Positions 11,146 to 22,016 of a stretch of 64,000 nucleotides of DNA are shown here, one piece after another. The notes under the pieces are model-generated. The model was given only the letters and a program-made list of their open reading frames with translations. It did not search any database and was not told where the DNA came from. Location of the stretch: positions 10,733,338-10,797,337 of the forward strand of contig NC_033627.1 of assembly GCF_001540865.1 (NCBI RefSeq), in the 5' to 3' direction. The position numbers and the translations under genes are program-made. The DNA comes from Ananas comosus (lineage: Eukaryota > Streptophyta > Magnoliopsida > Poales > Bromeliaceae). How positions within the stretch are numbered: position 1 is the stretch's first letter; each line of letters starts with the position of its first letter.

Positions 11146-11371
11146 GAGTCCGGTACTATGCTATTAATTAGCATGAAGCACTTGTGTCTACCAAGTTTTC
11201 TGCCGTTAGATCTAGCCTCTTGATCATTTTCACCCGTTAGATCATACTATTCAACCAACACCCACTCAACCCTTGGGGCCCATCATCCTAACGCACATCT
11301 CTTAATCCCAATAGCAAAAAACTTGGTAGCACCAATGACTTGGTGCTATTAATAGTATATTAGCCTAGTAG

Positions 11372-11375
<4 letters not shown>
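11146..11375. mobile_element. Short-class foldback MITE
   Basis: Same family in opposite orientation: the core is CCGTTAGATCATACTATTCAACC. The ends TACTATGCTATTAA and TAATAGTATATTAG are inverted relatives. Flanked by (TA)n on both sides. Confidence 0.7.
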
Positions 11376-11416
<41 letters not shown>

Positions 11417-11960
11417 AGAGCTAGACTTACTATACTATCTATAGTACGAGCTCAGTATATATAGTGTTGGTTTTCGATCTTAGGGCGTTCAAATCAACGA
11501 TCCATACCGTTAAACTGATCTAGGGTATTTAAAGTTTCTAGAAATAAAATTTTATATTTTTTTCGACATAGTTTACTTTATGATCAAACTATTTCAAAAT
11601 TGTCAATTTCAAACGGCTATTATGACGCGTTTGGAGTTTAGACGGTGTAGAAGAATCTAAATTCTTCAAATTTTGATAGAAATACTTTAAACTATATAGA
11701 TCAAAGTTAACATTCTTGATCTTGGAATTTAAAAGTCCTATACTCAAATTTAAAGATTATTCAATTTCACCGTCCATTTTGATATAATTTATTTACTAAG
11801 TAAACGATATCGAAAAAACTAAAATTTATTCCTAAGAAATTTATATACCCTAGATCATATTTAACGGTGCGGATCATTGATTTGAACGTCCTAAGATCGA
11901 AAACAAACACTATTAGTACCGGACTCGGTACTATAGATAGTATAGTAGTGCCTAATTCTA
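11417..11960. mobile_element. Long-class foldback MITE
   Basis: The ends TACTATACTATCTATAGTAC and GTACTATAGATAGTATAGTAG are inverted copies, with arms sharing TTCGATCTTAGG.CGTTCAAATCAACGATCC in inverted order at about 11865-11905. Flanked by (TA)n arrays. Confidence 0.8.
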
Positions 11961-11995
11961 TATATATATATATATATTATATATATATATATATA

Positions 11996-12533
11996 TAGGG
12001 TTCGGCTACTATGCTTTTAATAGGATTGGGACTGTCCTTATCAAGTCGATTTGAATGATCGGAACTTTCAATTTGATAATCGGCACCAATTGAAGTTGAT
12101 TACACAATTAGAAATGTTTTAGAACCAAATTTTGTATTATTTAAAAATCATTATCAAGTTCATCTTAAGAGTTGAAAATGAACGGTTAAATGAATAACCT
12201 TCTTAAAAATAGAGGTTAGACTTTCTTAGTTCGTAATCAGAGTTATCCAAACTTATCTAAATAGTATAAAGATATTTTCTATCAAAAATTCAAGCAATTT
12301 GGATTGCTCTACATCGTTAAACAAGCAAACGGCCTCATATAGCCGTAAAAATTGTCGATTTTTACGGACCTTTGATCACCATGTAACATTATCAAATTTA
12401 TGAAATTTAGTTTCTAGATATTCAATACTCTAGATCATTTCAATGGCCTCCGATCATCGATTCGGAATCTCGATCATCAAGAACAATTGATAAGATAAGT
12501 TCTCCTATCCTATAAATTGGATAGTAGCATTAC

Positions 12534-12535
<2 letters not shown>
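11996..12535. mobile_element. Long-class foldback MITE, divergent copy
   Basis: Starts GGGTTCGGCTACTATGCTTT after (TA)n and ends GGATAGTAGCATTACTA before (TA)n. The inner arms carry the family words GATCATTTCAATGG..CCGATCATCGATTCG. No ORF. Confidence 0.65.
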
Positions 12536-12581
<46 letters not shown>

Positions 12582-12626
12582 ATATATATATATATATATA
12601 ATATATATATAATATATATATATATA

Positions 12627-13159
12627 GCTGGTATGCTTATGGAAGCACGGAGCCCTCCGTGTTTCCAAGTTGTTTTCGATGTTCGGACTTTCGAATTGAC
12701 GATCGGCTCCGTTAGAGTTGATCTAGAGTATTTGAAGTACCTAGGAAATAAATTTTGTGATTTTTCGATATCATTTGCCTAGTGATCGAAGAGACTCAAA
12801 ATCAATAATTTTAATGACCGTGGTGAGCCGGTTGCAAGTTTAACGGTGTAGAAATATCCAAATCACATGAAATTTTGATAGAAAATTCTTTATACCATAT
12901 AAAACAAGATCAATAACTTTGATCTAAAATTTTAATATCATATCATCATATTTTGTAAGATTTTTAATTTCAGCCGTTGATTTTGAGCCACTTCGATCAC
13001 TAGGCAAATGATATCGAAAAATCGCAAAATTTATTTTCTAGATACTTCAAATACTCTAGATCAAATCTAACGGAGCCGATTGTCGATTCGAAAGTCCGAA
13101 CATCGAAAACAAAGTGAAAGCACGGAGCCCTCCGTGCTTCCATAAGCATCATAGCCGCA

Positions 13160-13165
<6 letters not shown>
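12627..13165. mobile_element. Long-class foldback MITE
   Basis: GGAAGCACGGAGCCCTCCGTG at the left recurs inverted as GCACGGAGCCCTCCGTGCTTCC at the right. The arms contain TTCGATGTTCGGACTTTCGA and its reverse complement. Flanked by (TA)n at the left and (CA)n at the right. A partial copy of the same subfamily lies at 34020-34200. Confidence 0.85.

Positions 13166-13191
<26 letters not shown>
13163..13191. repeat. (CA)n microsatellite
   Basis: About 14 CA dinucleotides directly abutting the right end of the preceding MITE. Confidence 0.9.
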
Positions 13192-13193
<2 letters not shown>

Positions 13194-13309
13194 TCTATTT
13201 AGAATGGAATGATCTTTATCAGTAATATTGATATGACTAGCAAAAAAATTTTCATCCAACAGCGTATAAAGTGTACATCTTATTGCTGGAAGACTAATAA
13301 ATTTGACAA

Positions 13310-13458
13310 GTAACCGACCGTCCCTAGAGCAAGTGGCAAAAGGCTTGGTGGCTGGTATTCGAGACCTAAATTCGAATTCTAGTTGATTTACATTTCAAGC
13401 TAAATTTATTTCTAAATAAAATAAACGAAACGGATAGCATGCTATCTATTTCTAAAAA
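13310..13458 (+). mobile_element. tRNA-derived SINE, copy 2
   Basis: Same organisation as copy 1: ACCGACCGTCCCTAGAGCAAG head, TTCGAATTCTAG B-box-like segment, GATAGCATGCTATCTA before a 15-base A-run. Flanks TTTGACAAGT and TCTGGCAAGT resemble a decayed target duplication. Confidence 0.8.
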
Positions 13459-13477
13459 AAAAAAAAAAATCTGGCAA

Positions 13478-13546
13478 GTGGGCCCCACATGGGGTGTGCA
13501 ACGATTGTGCAGAACGGGGATGGGAGAAGTGTTGCGTGGGCCCCAC
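13478..13546. promoter_or_regulatory. Pair of class I TCP-type motifs outside the TCP locus
   Basis: GTGGGCCCCAC occurs at 13478-13488 and 13536-13546 in a small GC-rich patch just after the SINE. No gene is visible beside it, so the motifs may simply reflect a dispersed GC-rich repeat; a related GTGGGCCCCGCATGGGGCT patch lies at 35992-36010. Confidence 0.35.
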
Positions 13547-13633
13547 GCAACAGTGGGGACCACGCGGCAGTGTCAGTGCATCGCTTTTCTAAATGATTTA
13601 TCTCAAAACAGTAGATGGTATCTCTTTTATTTT

Positions 13634-14356
13634 TTGGAAAAATTTCTTCAATACCCTTCCAAGTAGCTTTAATTTCATAAATATCCTTCAAAATTTTAAA
13701 ATTTCATATTTGCCCTTCAAAAGTATGGAAAAGTTTCAAAAATACCGTCACTGCTAACAATCTGTTATATTAGCTTCAAAATACCAATTTTACCCTCTAT
13801 TTTAATTTAATCACCACTCTCATAAATTTTTTTTTTGAATATATGAAGACCCCCTCAATTACTACCCATTGTGAAATACCCTTCTAAATTTAACTTTTTA
13901 ATTAAAGTCTTCTTAAATTTTATTTTCTTAAATTGAATGATTTTTTATTATTAAATTAGAGATTTTATCTAATCCATTAATGATTCAAATAAATTTAATA
14001 ATTTTAATAACTTCGTAGTATATAAAATTAAATAAGTTTCTGTTCAAAAAAATAATAATAATAAAAACTTCAAGGATTTACTTAAATGACCTATAGTTGA
14101 TAGTTTTAGTATAAATATCAAAAATAAGCGAAAAAAATTTTAATTTTTAAACAAAAAATAAGGGTAAAATGGTAATTTCATATTTTGAAATAAAATAAAA
14201 AAAATGCTATGTTGACGGAAGTTAGCAAAAAATTAACGGTGAGGGTATTTATGAAAAAAATATTGTATTTAGAGGGGTATTTGTGAAATTTTAAAAATTC
14301 AAAAGGTATTTATGATATTTCATAACTTTGTGAGGGTACAAATGAATTAACCCTTG
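13634..14356. mobile_element. Degenerate long-TIR element, MULE-like
   Basis: The left end (TTCTTCAATACCCTTCC..TTTCATAAATATCCTTC) corresponds loosely in inverted orientation to the right end (..GGTATTTATGATATTTCATAACTTTGTGAGGGTACAAATG). The interior repeats similar words. No ORF, and the TSD is unresolved. The superfamily is a guess. Confidence 0.4.
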
Positions 14357-14389
14357 TTTTTTTATTTTAAGGAGTTGCGGAAAAGATTC

Positions 14390-14575
14390 TACTGAATCAC
14401 ACTTGTATAATATCATCAATAATAAATTAATTATATTTTTTTAAAAAATAGTATAATAAATATATTTTTTATAATTATAATGTGACGAATGATTTTAGAA
14501 AAGAGTCAATTGATTGGTTGAATATGCTGCATCACTAATATAATCGGTGTACTCTAGAATTTTTTCATAGTGGGG
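14390..14575. repeat. Dispersed repeat related to 32533-32880
   Basis: Shares ATCACACTTGTATAATATCATCAATAATAAATTAATTATA with the 32533 region. It also shares a second block (GATTGGTTGAATATGC..ATCACTAATATAATCGGTGTACTCTA) with 32830-32880. Unclassified. Confidence 0.5.
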
Positions 14576-14725
14576 ACACGGAAGGAGGGGCCACCCGATT
14601 CGGACGGACGCGGACTGCATGAGTTAGCAAGCTGATGCGGATCCAATGGCTGTGGAGGCGTTGTCGTTTCGGCAGGTGGCCCGGGCTTTGGCCCACAATC
14701 ACTATGACTAATTTTAGCAATGCTA

Positions 14726-14875
14726 CCGGCCATCTTAGCGCAAGTAGCAGAGGACTTGTTGGTTAGTACCCGAGGTTTTAAGTTCGAAGCTTAATTGATT
14801 CACATTTCTAAGTTTATTTTTCAAAAGAATAAATGAAGCGAGTAGCATATTATCTATCTCTTAAAAAAAAATATA
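14726..14875 (+). mobile_element. tRNA-derived SINE, copy 3
   Basis: CCGGCCATCTTAGCGCAAG head, AAGTTCGAAGC B-box-like segment, GAGTAGCATATTATCTATC before the A-run. Perfect 12-bp target duplication TTAGCAATGCTA at 14714-14725 and 14876-14887. Confidence 0.87.
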
Positions 14876-14887
14876 TTAGCAATGCTA

Positions 14888-15409
14888 TTCCCCACCAACT
14901 AATAGAAAAAAAAAAACTCTTAGAAGGAGATCTCCAACCACACCTCATTAAGAAATTTCAATTCGTAATCAATTGTCACTTTTATGTCTTCTCAACGGTT
15001 ATAATTATTTTTGTTAGGGTTAAATTTTTTTAATTATTTTTGTTGGGGTTTAAATTTTTTTAAATTTTAGTATTAAAAATAACTCAACAAATCATTGTAT
15101 AAAGGCAAAACTAATATATGGCAACGGGTCAGGAACTCCCCCGCTAGACGTGGTTGTGAAGTTCCTAGGGGATTATAGTATTCATTATACATTTTTTATC
15201 CCTTATTACATATTAGTACAATCATCAGTTAGTAAATTCTAGACATTATAAAAGACTAAATCAAGATCTTTAATCTCACTAATTTTTCTTTGTAATACTA
15301 AGAATTTTAAATATATATAAATTTGTGGGTGTGAGATGTACACCCTTATTATAAAATATGTATTTAATATTTTCTAACTAAGTTTTCTAATTTTTAAGTA
15401 AATAGAAAG

Positions 15410-15470
<61 letters not shown>
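14888..15470. other. AT-rich intergenic DNA with (TA)n
   Basis: No gene visible. (TA)n microsatellite at about 15415-15467. The segment 15325-15360 resembles part of the 1-245 repeat. Confidence 0.5.
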
Positions 15471-15471
<1 letters not shown>

Positions 15472-15476
15472 GGGAA

Positions 15477-15790
15477 AACTTCAAATACCACCCTTGTGGT
15501 GTCACGTTTTTTCACTCTACTATCATGTGATTTAAAATATATTACTTCAGTATCTTATAGTTTTGTTTTTGTCTTTTAGATATCTCCTCTGCTAATTTTT
15601 TTTTTAAATCGGTGACAAAATTAAAACTATAAAATACTTAAGTGAAATTCGGTAAGCTACTAGATGTAGTATCTGAAGTTTATGTATATGATTCAATAGA
15701 GAGTTAGCAAAGATATTGACGGAAAGAGAAAAATGTAATCATAGGGTGCTAAAGTGATACACTTTAAACCACGTGCGGCGTACTTTATTT
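15477..15790. mobile_element. MITE, copy 2 of the 2537-2860 family
   Basis: AAACTTCAAATACCACCCTTGTGG at the left and GGTGCTAAAGTGATACACTTTAAACCA at the right match the inverted ends of the 2537-2860 element. Directly preceded by (TA)n. Confidence 0.6.
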
Positions 15791-15799
15791 TTTCTGTAA

Positions 15800-16108
15800 C
15801 CAAGGGCCTTACCTTCGACATCGCCGTCGTCATAGAGCTCGTTGTCGTCATGGATAAAGAGAAAATGATATTAAAAATGATGAAACTCAATATTAAAATA
15901 TAAATTATATATATAATGGATAAAAAGGTCATTTTAACTTTTAGCTAGCTGTGGTTAGTTATTTTAAACTCATAGTTATTTAAATTTTGGTAATAGAAAG
16001 ATATATTTGCAACGGAAACATTTTTGAAACGACAAATTTGATAACTTAAGTTTTATAAGGAAATATTTTCTATTTGTTATCCTTGCATGTAGCCATATGC
16101 AATTACTC

Positions 16109-16169
<61 letters not shown>

Positions 16170-16420
16170 TTATATTACAATGTGATATATTGTATATATT
16201 AAGTATGAATATTAATTATAGTAATATGATATTATATGTATAGATTGTGATCGTATATGTGTATATAAGATGTTGTAATTATATGTATATTCAGTATAAT
16301 ACTGATATTTGTTAATGTTGATATTATTATGTATATTTAATACTATTAATATTAATTATTAATATCATGTATATTGATAGATATAGTATATTTGCTAATA
16401 TATATACTATGTATATATAC
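15800..16420. other. AT-rich DNA with (TA)n
   Basis: (TA)n microsatellite at about 16110-16165, then degenerate TATA/ATATT-rich sequence up to the retrotransposon LTR. No gene visible. Confidence 0.5.
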
Positions 16421-18550
16421 TGTATATCCTTATACATATATATATTATATATATATATATATTGTTGGAACACGTGCCTTTGCTGCAGCATGTTATCATC
16501 TTCCTTAAATAAATGAGAATCACCCGCACCTCTAATTAATTTCTCTTCCTCTTTTTATCTGGGACCTACGCAAGGAAGGAAAATCCGGTTGAAGTTGAGC
16601 AACGTCGACGATCGCGTCGGCGACTTGTTTGCGTTCGTACGTGACTCGGTGTTAGCCGTATCAATCGCGAGAGCCGGGCGGAGGATGTTTCGTCTCGATT
16701 CCTTGCCGGAATTAGGAGTCTCTGGTAGTGGTATACTCTCACTTCTCCATGGATCTCTCTACTCAAGCTTCATCAATCGACTAATGCTGATTCGCAGGAT
16801 CCTGGTTGTCGACTGTTAGTATTTCAGCTCGTACGCGACGAGAAGCATGCGATTCGACGAATTGGTTCGTTGGAACCTGAATTCGAGACGAACCAACGGA
16901 CTTACCACGCTCGAATTTGGAAAAGTGTTTGCTCTGTCGAAATTCCTTTTACTGAAGTTGCCGAACAGACTCTAAGTGTCGGATTGCTGATTCCGCATCG
17001 ACGCCGCTGTTACTGTTCTCGTAAGTCGAACGTGACGAAATTGCCTGCTAGATCGCTATACTTCAGAACGAAAGATTCTGGAGCGCCAAATCGCAACGTT
17101 GAGCGTTGCCCTGTCGAACCAGTAGTACTAGCTCGTTGCGACCAATTCAGAAGATGCGTTTCGCAGTCTCAACGTCGACGTTCTTCTGCCACTCCGCCGC
17201 ACGAGTCGCGAATTCAGCAAACCTGGCCTTGGACGTGACTTCGAATGAACTTCAGACCCTTGTTTACTAGAATTGGATAAGTTACATGGTCTGATTCGCT
17301 TCTATTCGCTACAGGAGTTGCTGAAGTTAGTATATCGTTTTACTCCTAATCATATTTTCGCATGTAAAATAATTCGACGCATTGAACCTATTCTACTCGA
17401 AGTCATGATTATATGTAGATTCAATCGACATTGGAGTATATGTAATAAATTAAGTAGTAATACAGTTTGACTGGAAATATTAGATATAAAACCTGCGATT
17501 ATGGACCTGTCCTTTTAACTGCTGATTAGCTCAGAGCCTAATTAAATGTACTTTCGCATAATCTCCAGACATACTCAGTAGTTTAAGATTAATTACCTCG
17601 TCGCTGTTGCGCCGATGGATCTTTAACATGATCGTTCATCGTTCCCCGCGTGTGTCTAAAGTGACGGGATCTCAGTATTGCCTTTTGGCGTTCAGATGTG
17701 CCGATGCACATACCTGTTGTCGGTTCAGAACCATTTTACTCGATTACTGTGACTTTGGCTTTTCAGAGCCTGTTTGAGCTCGACAGAGATACGCTGCATA
17801 CTCGGTTGGGTAGCGCCCACGAGTGCCACTCCGGAGTCAGGCTTTGTGCTTTCGCGTTGGTGTCGCTCATGCCAGTTGGACTTGCTCTCCACGGACCAGT
17901 TAGTGTGGATAGAGCCCGATAGTCGCAACGGGGCAGGGACGGGTGTATTCACAGTCCCGGGGACGGGTATGCTTACAGTCCCGATTGGATTGGGTCAGAT
18001 TTGACATTTCCTACAGTTGGTTAGTGTAGAGCATGATAGCGTAGTGATTGATAGCGGTAGAGTGTACTTCCTGCTTTTCCTACTATTTTTGCTCCCTTCT
18101 GTAGACTTAGTGGGTAGACCGATGTTGTTTTGGGCGGCACCCACTGAGGACTACCTGTTTTTACAGTAGTTCTCACGCTCAGTTGTTACTCCTGTTTTGC
18201 AGAGCCACAGGTGCCGGCTGCTGCATCTTCCGCCGACCAGAATCGAGGCAAGGACGTTGCGAGCTAGAGCCCTACCCGACAGTCAGAGCTAGAGGCTTTC
18301 CACTACTGCAGGTAGTTGTTTTGGAGTTTATGTACATAGTTGTTTAACTCGCCAGTGCGAGTAACCTTGTATTTTGGATTCTAGCTATGTATATGAAACT
18401 CAGTTATTTAGTTTTTTTGAGCAGCTCTATGCTACTGTTTGTAGTATCGTATTTCTACAGGTACTTTGACGTTTCGTATACAAGGAAAATTTCTTTGTAT
18501 ACGGCGGATTTGTCGGCGTGCCCGGGGAACGAGATATCCGGGGCGTGACA
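16421..18550 (+). mobile_element. 5' LTR of a chromovirus-type gypsy element
   Basis: Begins TGTATATCCTTATACATATA, matching the 3' LTR start at 23714 (TGTAGTATCCTTATACATATA), and ends GGGGCGTGACA just before the primer binding site: 2130 bp. Relative to the 3' LTR it is clearly diverged (my rough reading is four in five bases identical in the first 400). The LTR contains several open but unconserved frames, which I do not call genes. The TA-rich terminus may make the exact first base uncertain by a few positions. Confidence 0.8.
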
Positions 18551-18558
18551 GATTAAGT

Positions 18559-18570
18559 TGGTATCAGAGC
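18559..18570 (+). other. Primer binding site, initiator tRNA-Met
   Basis: TGGTATCAGAGC, complementary to the 3' end of initiator methionine tRNA, lies eight bases after the LTR end. This is the normal position and sequence for plant gypsy elements. Confidence 0.92.
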
Positions 18571-18847
18571 TTTGCTATAGGTCGTTGGGACCTAGGAAAC
18601 CCTAAGTTGGCAAACCTTAAGAAGCAAGACGCGAGAGGCGTCATTTAATTGCGAAGGTCAATGATTATTTGTTCTAATTCCTCCTAGAGTGGAGTGAGTG
18701 ACTGAAGGAGTTCCTGTTTTGGCCTGAAAAATTATGTTGGCTGCAGACGACATAATTTTGGAGGAAAACAGGGACCGCCTTCCCGACTTTCGTTGATTGG
18801 GTCTAGAGTGTTGCGTGTATCTGACCCCGACTTGTTTCTTTTTAGCT

Positions 18848-20440
18848 ATGTATCGTCGCCGAGGTCGACCGTCGTTGCGGGATCGTGCGGGACCTTCTGA
18901 GAGATCTGAGCAGATGGAGCAGAGTGCTCGGCAGGAGCAGAGGGACAGACCGGAGGTTAGTGCATCCCCTGTTATAGAGCCGAGTGCGCTACCTGAGGCT
19001 GGCGCATCCCCTGATCTGAGTGCACAGTTGGCTGCCCTGACTGAGGTGACGAGGCAGCAGGGGGAGTTATTGCAGAGGTTGTGTGAGAGGATAGCTCAGC
19101 CACCGAGTTCAGCACCGAGAGTACCAGAGTCGCCAGTGCCACCCCCGACTACTCCAGTGACCGCACCAGCTGCAGCAGTTCCTCCGTCGGCAGCAGTTCC
19201 AGTAGCGCCAGTTGCGCCTGCCAGGGGGCTTGTACCATTGACTGAGGCCGAGCAGGAGCGGTGGACGGAGAGGTTAGCTCGTTTCCGCCGATTTGATCCA
19301 CCGATCTTCGATGGTAGAGGCACTGAGGCCTGGGTTGTTGAGGGTTGGGTCAGTGCTATGGAGAGGTTATTCGAGGATCTGTACGTTCCAGAGGGGGAGC
19401 AGGTACCTTTGGGAGTACACTGTTTGTCAGGTGATGCACGTGACTGGTGGCGGAGAGTGAAGCGAGACCAGAGACTGGAGGCAGCGCAGCTGAGGTGGGA
19501 TGAGTTCTGTGGAATGCTGTATGGGATGTATTTTCCCAACAGCATGAAACAGAAGGTTGAGGAGGATTTGAAGAGGATCCAGCAGGGCGAGCGGACAGTT
19601 CAGGAGTATGTTCGGGAGTTTACTAGACTCCTGAACTGTGTTCCGTTCGTGGCCAGAGACGAGGCACATAGGGTCTACTTGTTCGAGCAGGGTTTGAGAC
19701 CCGACCTGTTCAGGTTCGTCAGGGCGCAGAGGTCGAGGACTTTGGATGCGTCCATTGAGCAGGCATTATGAGAGGAGAGAGGAGAGGTGTCGCTGTGGGA
19801 GAGAGCTCAGGGGCCGGGACAGAGTCAGGACAGGAAGCGCCCAGCTCCAGACGACGGAGGTCAGTCGAGTAGCAGGCGTCCGCCGAGGCCTCCACGATCG
19901 CGTTCACAGGGTCGTGGATTCTCGGGGCGTCAGCGATTCAGGGACTCTCGTCAGAGGGGACAGACAGAGAGGACGCCGCAGTGTGTGATCTGCGGAGGAC
20001 CACACTGGCCCAGACAGTGTGAGCAGAGGGAGGGCCGGTGCTACGGGTGTGGTGAGCCGGGACACATGAGGGCAGCTTGTCCCCGAGCAGCATCGCCAGC
20101 ACCATCATCAGCTTCAGCTCCACCAGCACCTCAGCAGACTTACAAAGCAGCACCGAGTTACCGCCAGGAGGATAGGTCGTCCATGCCGCGACAGAGTGAG
20201 CGGCGACAGCAGGCTCCGAGTGGCAGAGTCTATGCAGCTCAGGTAGAGGACTCTACAGCAGCCGACCGAGTAGTGGCAGGTATCACTTTGATTTCTGGCA
20301 TTAGAGTTCGCACTCTTTTTGATATTGGTGCATCGCATTCATTTGTTAGCCGGGCATTTGCATTGTTGCATGGTCTAGAGTTGGGCATTGTCACAGGCAC
20401 GAGAGGTGCAGATCCCGGACCATGTTTTACAGGTTGCTGA
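18848..20440 (+). pseudogene. Chromovirus gag and start of protease, interrupted
   Basis: The likely start is ATG 18848. An acidic and proline-rich N-terminus is followed by the retrotransposon gag domain (about 19285-19760; FDPPIFDGRG and LSGDARDWW). Two zinc knuckles follow at about 19980-20080: CVICGGPHWPRQC and CYGCGEPGHMRAAC. An in-frame TGA at 19769-19771 replaces a Trp codon. The aspartic protease begins near 20300, but its active site reads DIGAS instead of D-T/S-G-A. A frameshift near 20380-20410 breaks the frame from pol. In the wild type this polyprotein forms the virus-like particle. The copy is dead by at least three lesions. Confidence 0.92.
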
Positions 20441-21962
20441 GTGTTGTTGGTCGTGTCCGGTGCAGTTGGATTCGTGGGTCATGCCCGCAGACCTGTTGGA
20501 GCTAGGGCAGCTGCAGGACTTTGACGTTGTGCTCGGTATGGATTGGCTGGCGCGGTACTATGCTACTATTGATTGTGGAGCGAGGACTGTGACGTTCCGC
20601 GAACCAGGCCAGGAGGAGTTTACTTTTAGAGGCTGCAGGAGCACGCTGTTTGCCACCTCGATATCTTCGGCGAGGGCTCGACAGATGCTGAGTAGCGGGT
20701 GTATTGCTTACTTAGCGACAGTTGTGGAGGTACCTACGGCGGCACCGGGACTCGAGGATATTCCAGTAGTCCGCGAGTTTTCGGATGTATTTCCCCTTGA
20801 GTTAACGACATTGCCGCCGGAGAGGGAGATTGAGTTTGTGATTGATGTAGTTCCTGGAACTACACCAATCTCGAAGGTACCTTATCGGATGGCGCTGGCT
20901 GAGCTGAGAGAGCTAAAGGCACAGCTTCAGGATTTGATGGATAAAGGGTTTGTGAGACCCAGTGTGTCGCCTTGGGGAGCGCCAGTGCTATTTGTAAAGA
21001 AGAAGGATGGTTTGCTCAGGTTATGTGTGGATTACCGGGAGCTGAATAAAGTGACCATCAAGAATAAGTATCCCTTGCCGCGCATTGATGATTTGTTTGA
21101 TCAGCTGCAGGGATCTTATGTCTTCTCGAAGATTGATCTCCAGTCAGGTTACCACCAGTTGAGGGTGAGGGCCGAGGATGTACCCAAGACGGCTTTTCGG
21201 ACTCGGTACGGGCATTATGAGTTCACGGTGATGCCTTTTGGATTGACGAATGCCCCTGCCGCATTCATGGATTTGATGAACAGAGTGTTCAAGCCGTTCT
21301 TGGATAGGTTTGTGGTAGTCTTTATTGATTATATCTTGATTTACTCCCGGAGCGATGCTGAGCATGAGGAGCACTTGAGGATTGTGCTACAGCTTCTGCG
21401 AGAGAAGAAGTTGTATGCCAAGTTAAAGAAGTGCGAGTTTTGGTTACGGGAGGTCGCTTTCTTGGGCCACGTGATTTCAGCCGAGGGCGTAGCAGTGGAC
21501 CCAAAGAAGATTGAGGCGATTCGGGATTGGCCGAGACCGACGACGGTGACTGAGGTACGGAGCTTCCTGGGACTGGCAGGATATTACCGTCGGTTTGTGG
21601 AAGGCTTTGCGAAGCTTTCCACACTCCTCACACGCTTGACGCGGAAGGGGATTCGTTTTGTCTGGAGCGACGACTGTCAGAGGAGCTTTGACGAGTTGAG
21701 ACTGAGGTTGACGTCGGCTCCTATCCTTGCTCTTCCGGTGATAGGGGATGGATTCGTGATCTACAGTGATGCATCGCACAGTGGACTTGGTTGCGTGCTG
21801 ATGCAGCATGATAGGGTGATTGCTTATGCTTCACAGCAGTTAAAGGATTATGAGAAGAATTACCCTACGCATGATTTGGAGCTTGCCGCGGTGGTTTTTG
21901 CTTTGAAGCTCTGGCGGCATTACTTGTACGGCGAGCACTGCGAGGTATTCACCGATCATTAA
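20400..21962 (+). pseudogene. Chromovirus reverse transcriptase and RNase H, inactivated
   Basis: Protease tail ([18 protein letters not shown]) is followed by [72 protein letters not shown] and [13 protein letters not shown]. The catalytic loop reads [10 protein letters not shown]: the second aspartate expected after FID is a tyrosine codon at 21330-21332. RNase H follows ([28 protein letters not shown]). It ends prematurely at TAA 21960-21962, where a Lys codon is expected, and the same frame continues afterwards. The order protease-RT-RNase H-integrase is that of Ty3/gypsy elements. Confidence 0.93.
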
Positions 21963-22016
21963 AGTCTCAAGTATCTGTTCACACAGAAGGAGCTGAATCT
22001 GAGGCAGCGCCGGTGG

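Noticed and set aside
16589..18004. ORFs within the 5' LTR (for example 16870-17238)
   Set aside because: Not conserved as frames in the other LTR copies, and the stretch lies between a proven LTR start and primer binding site.
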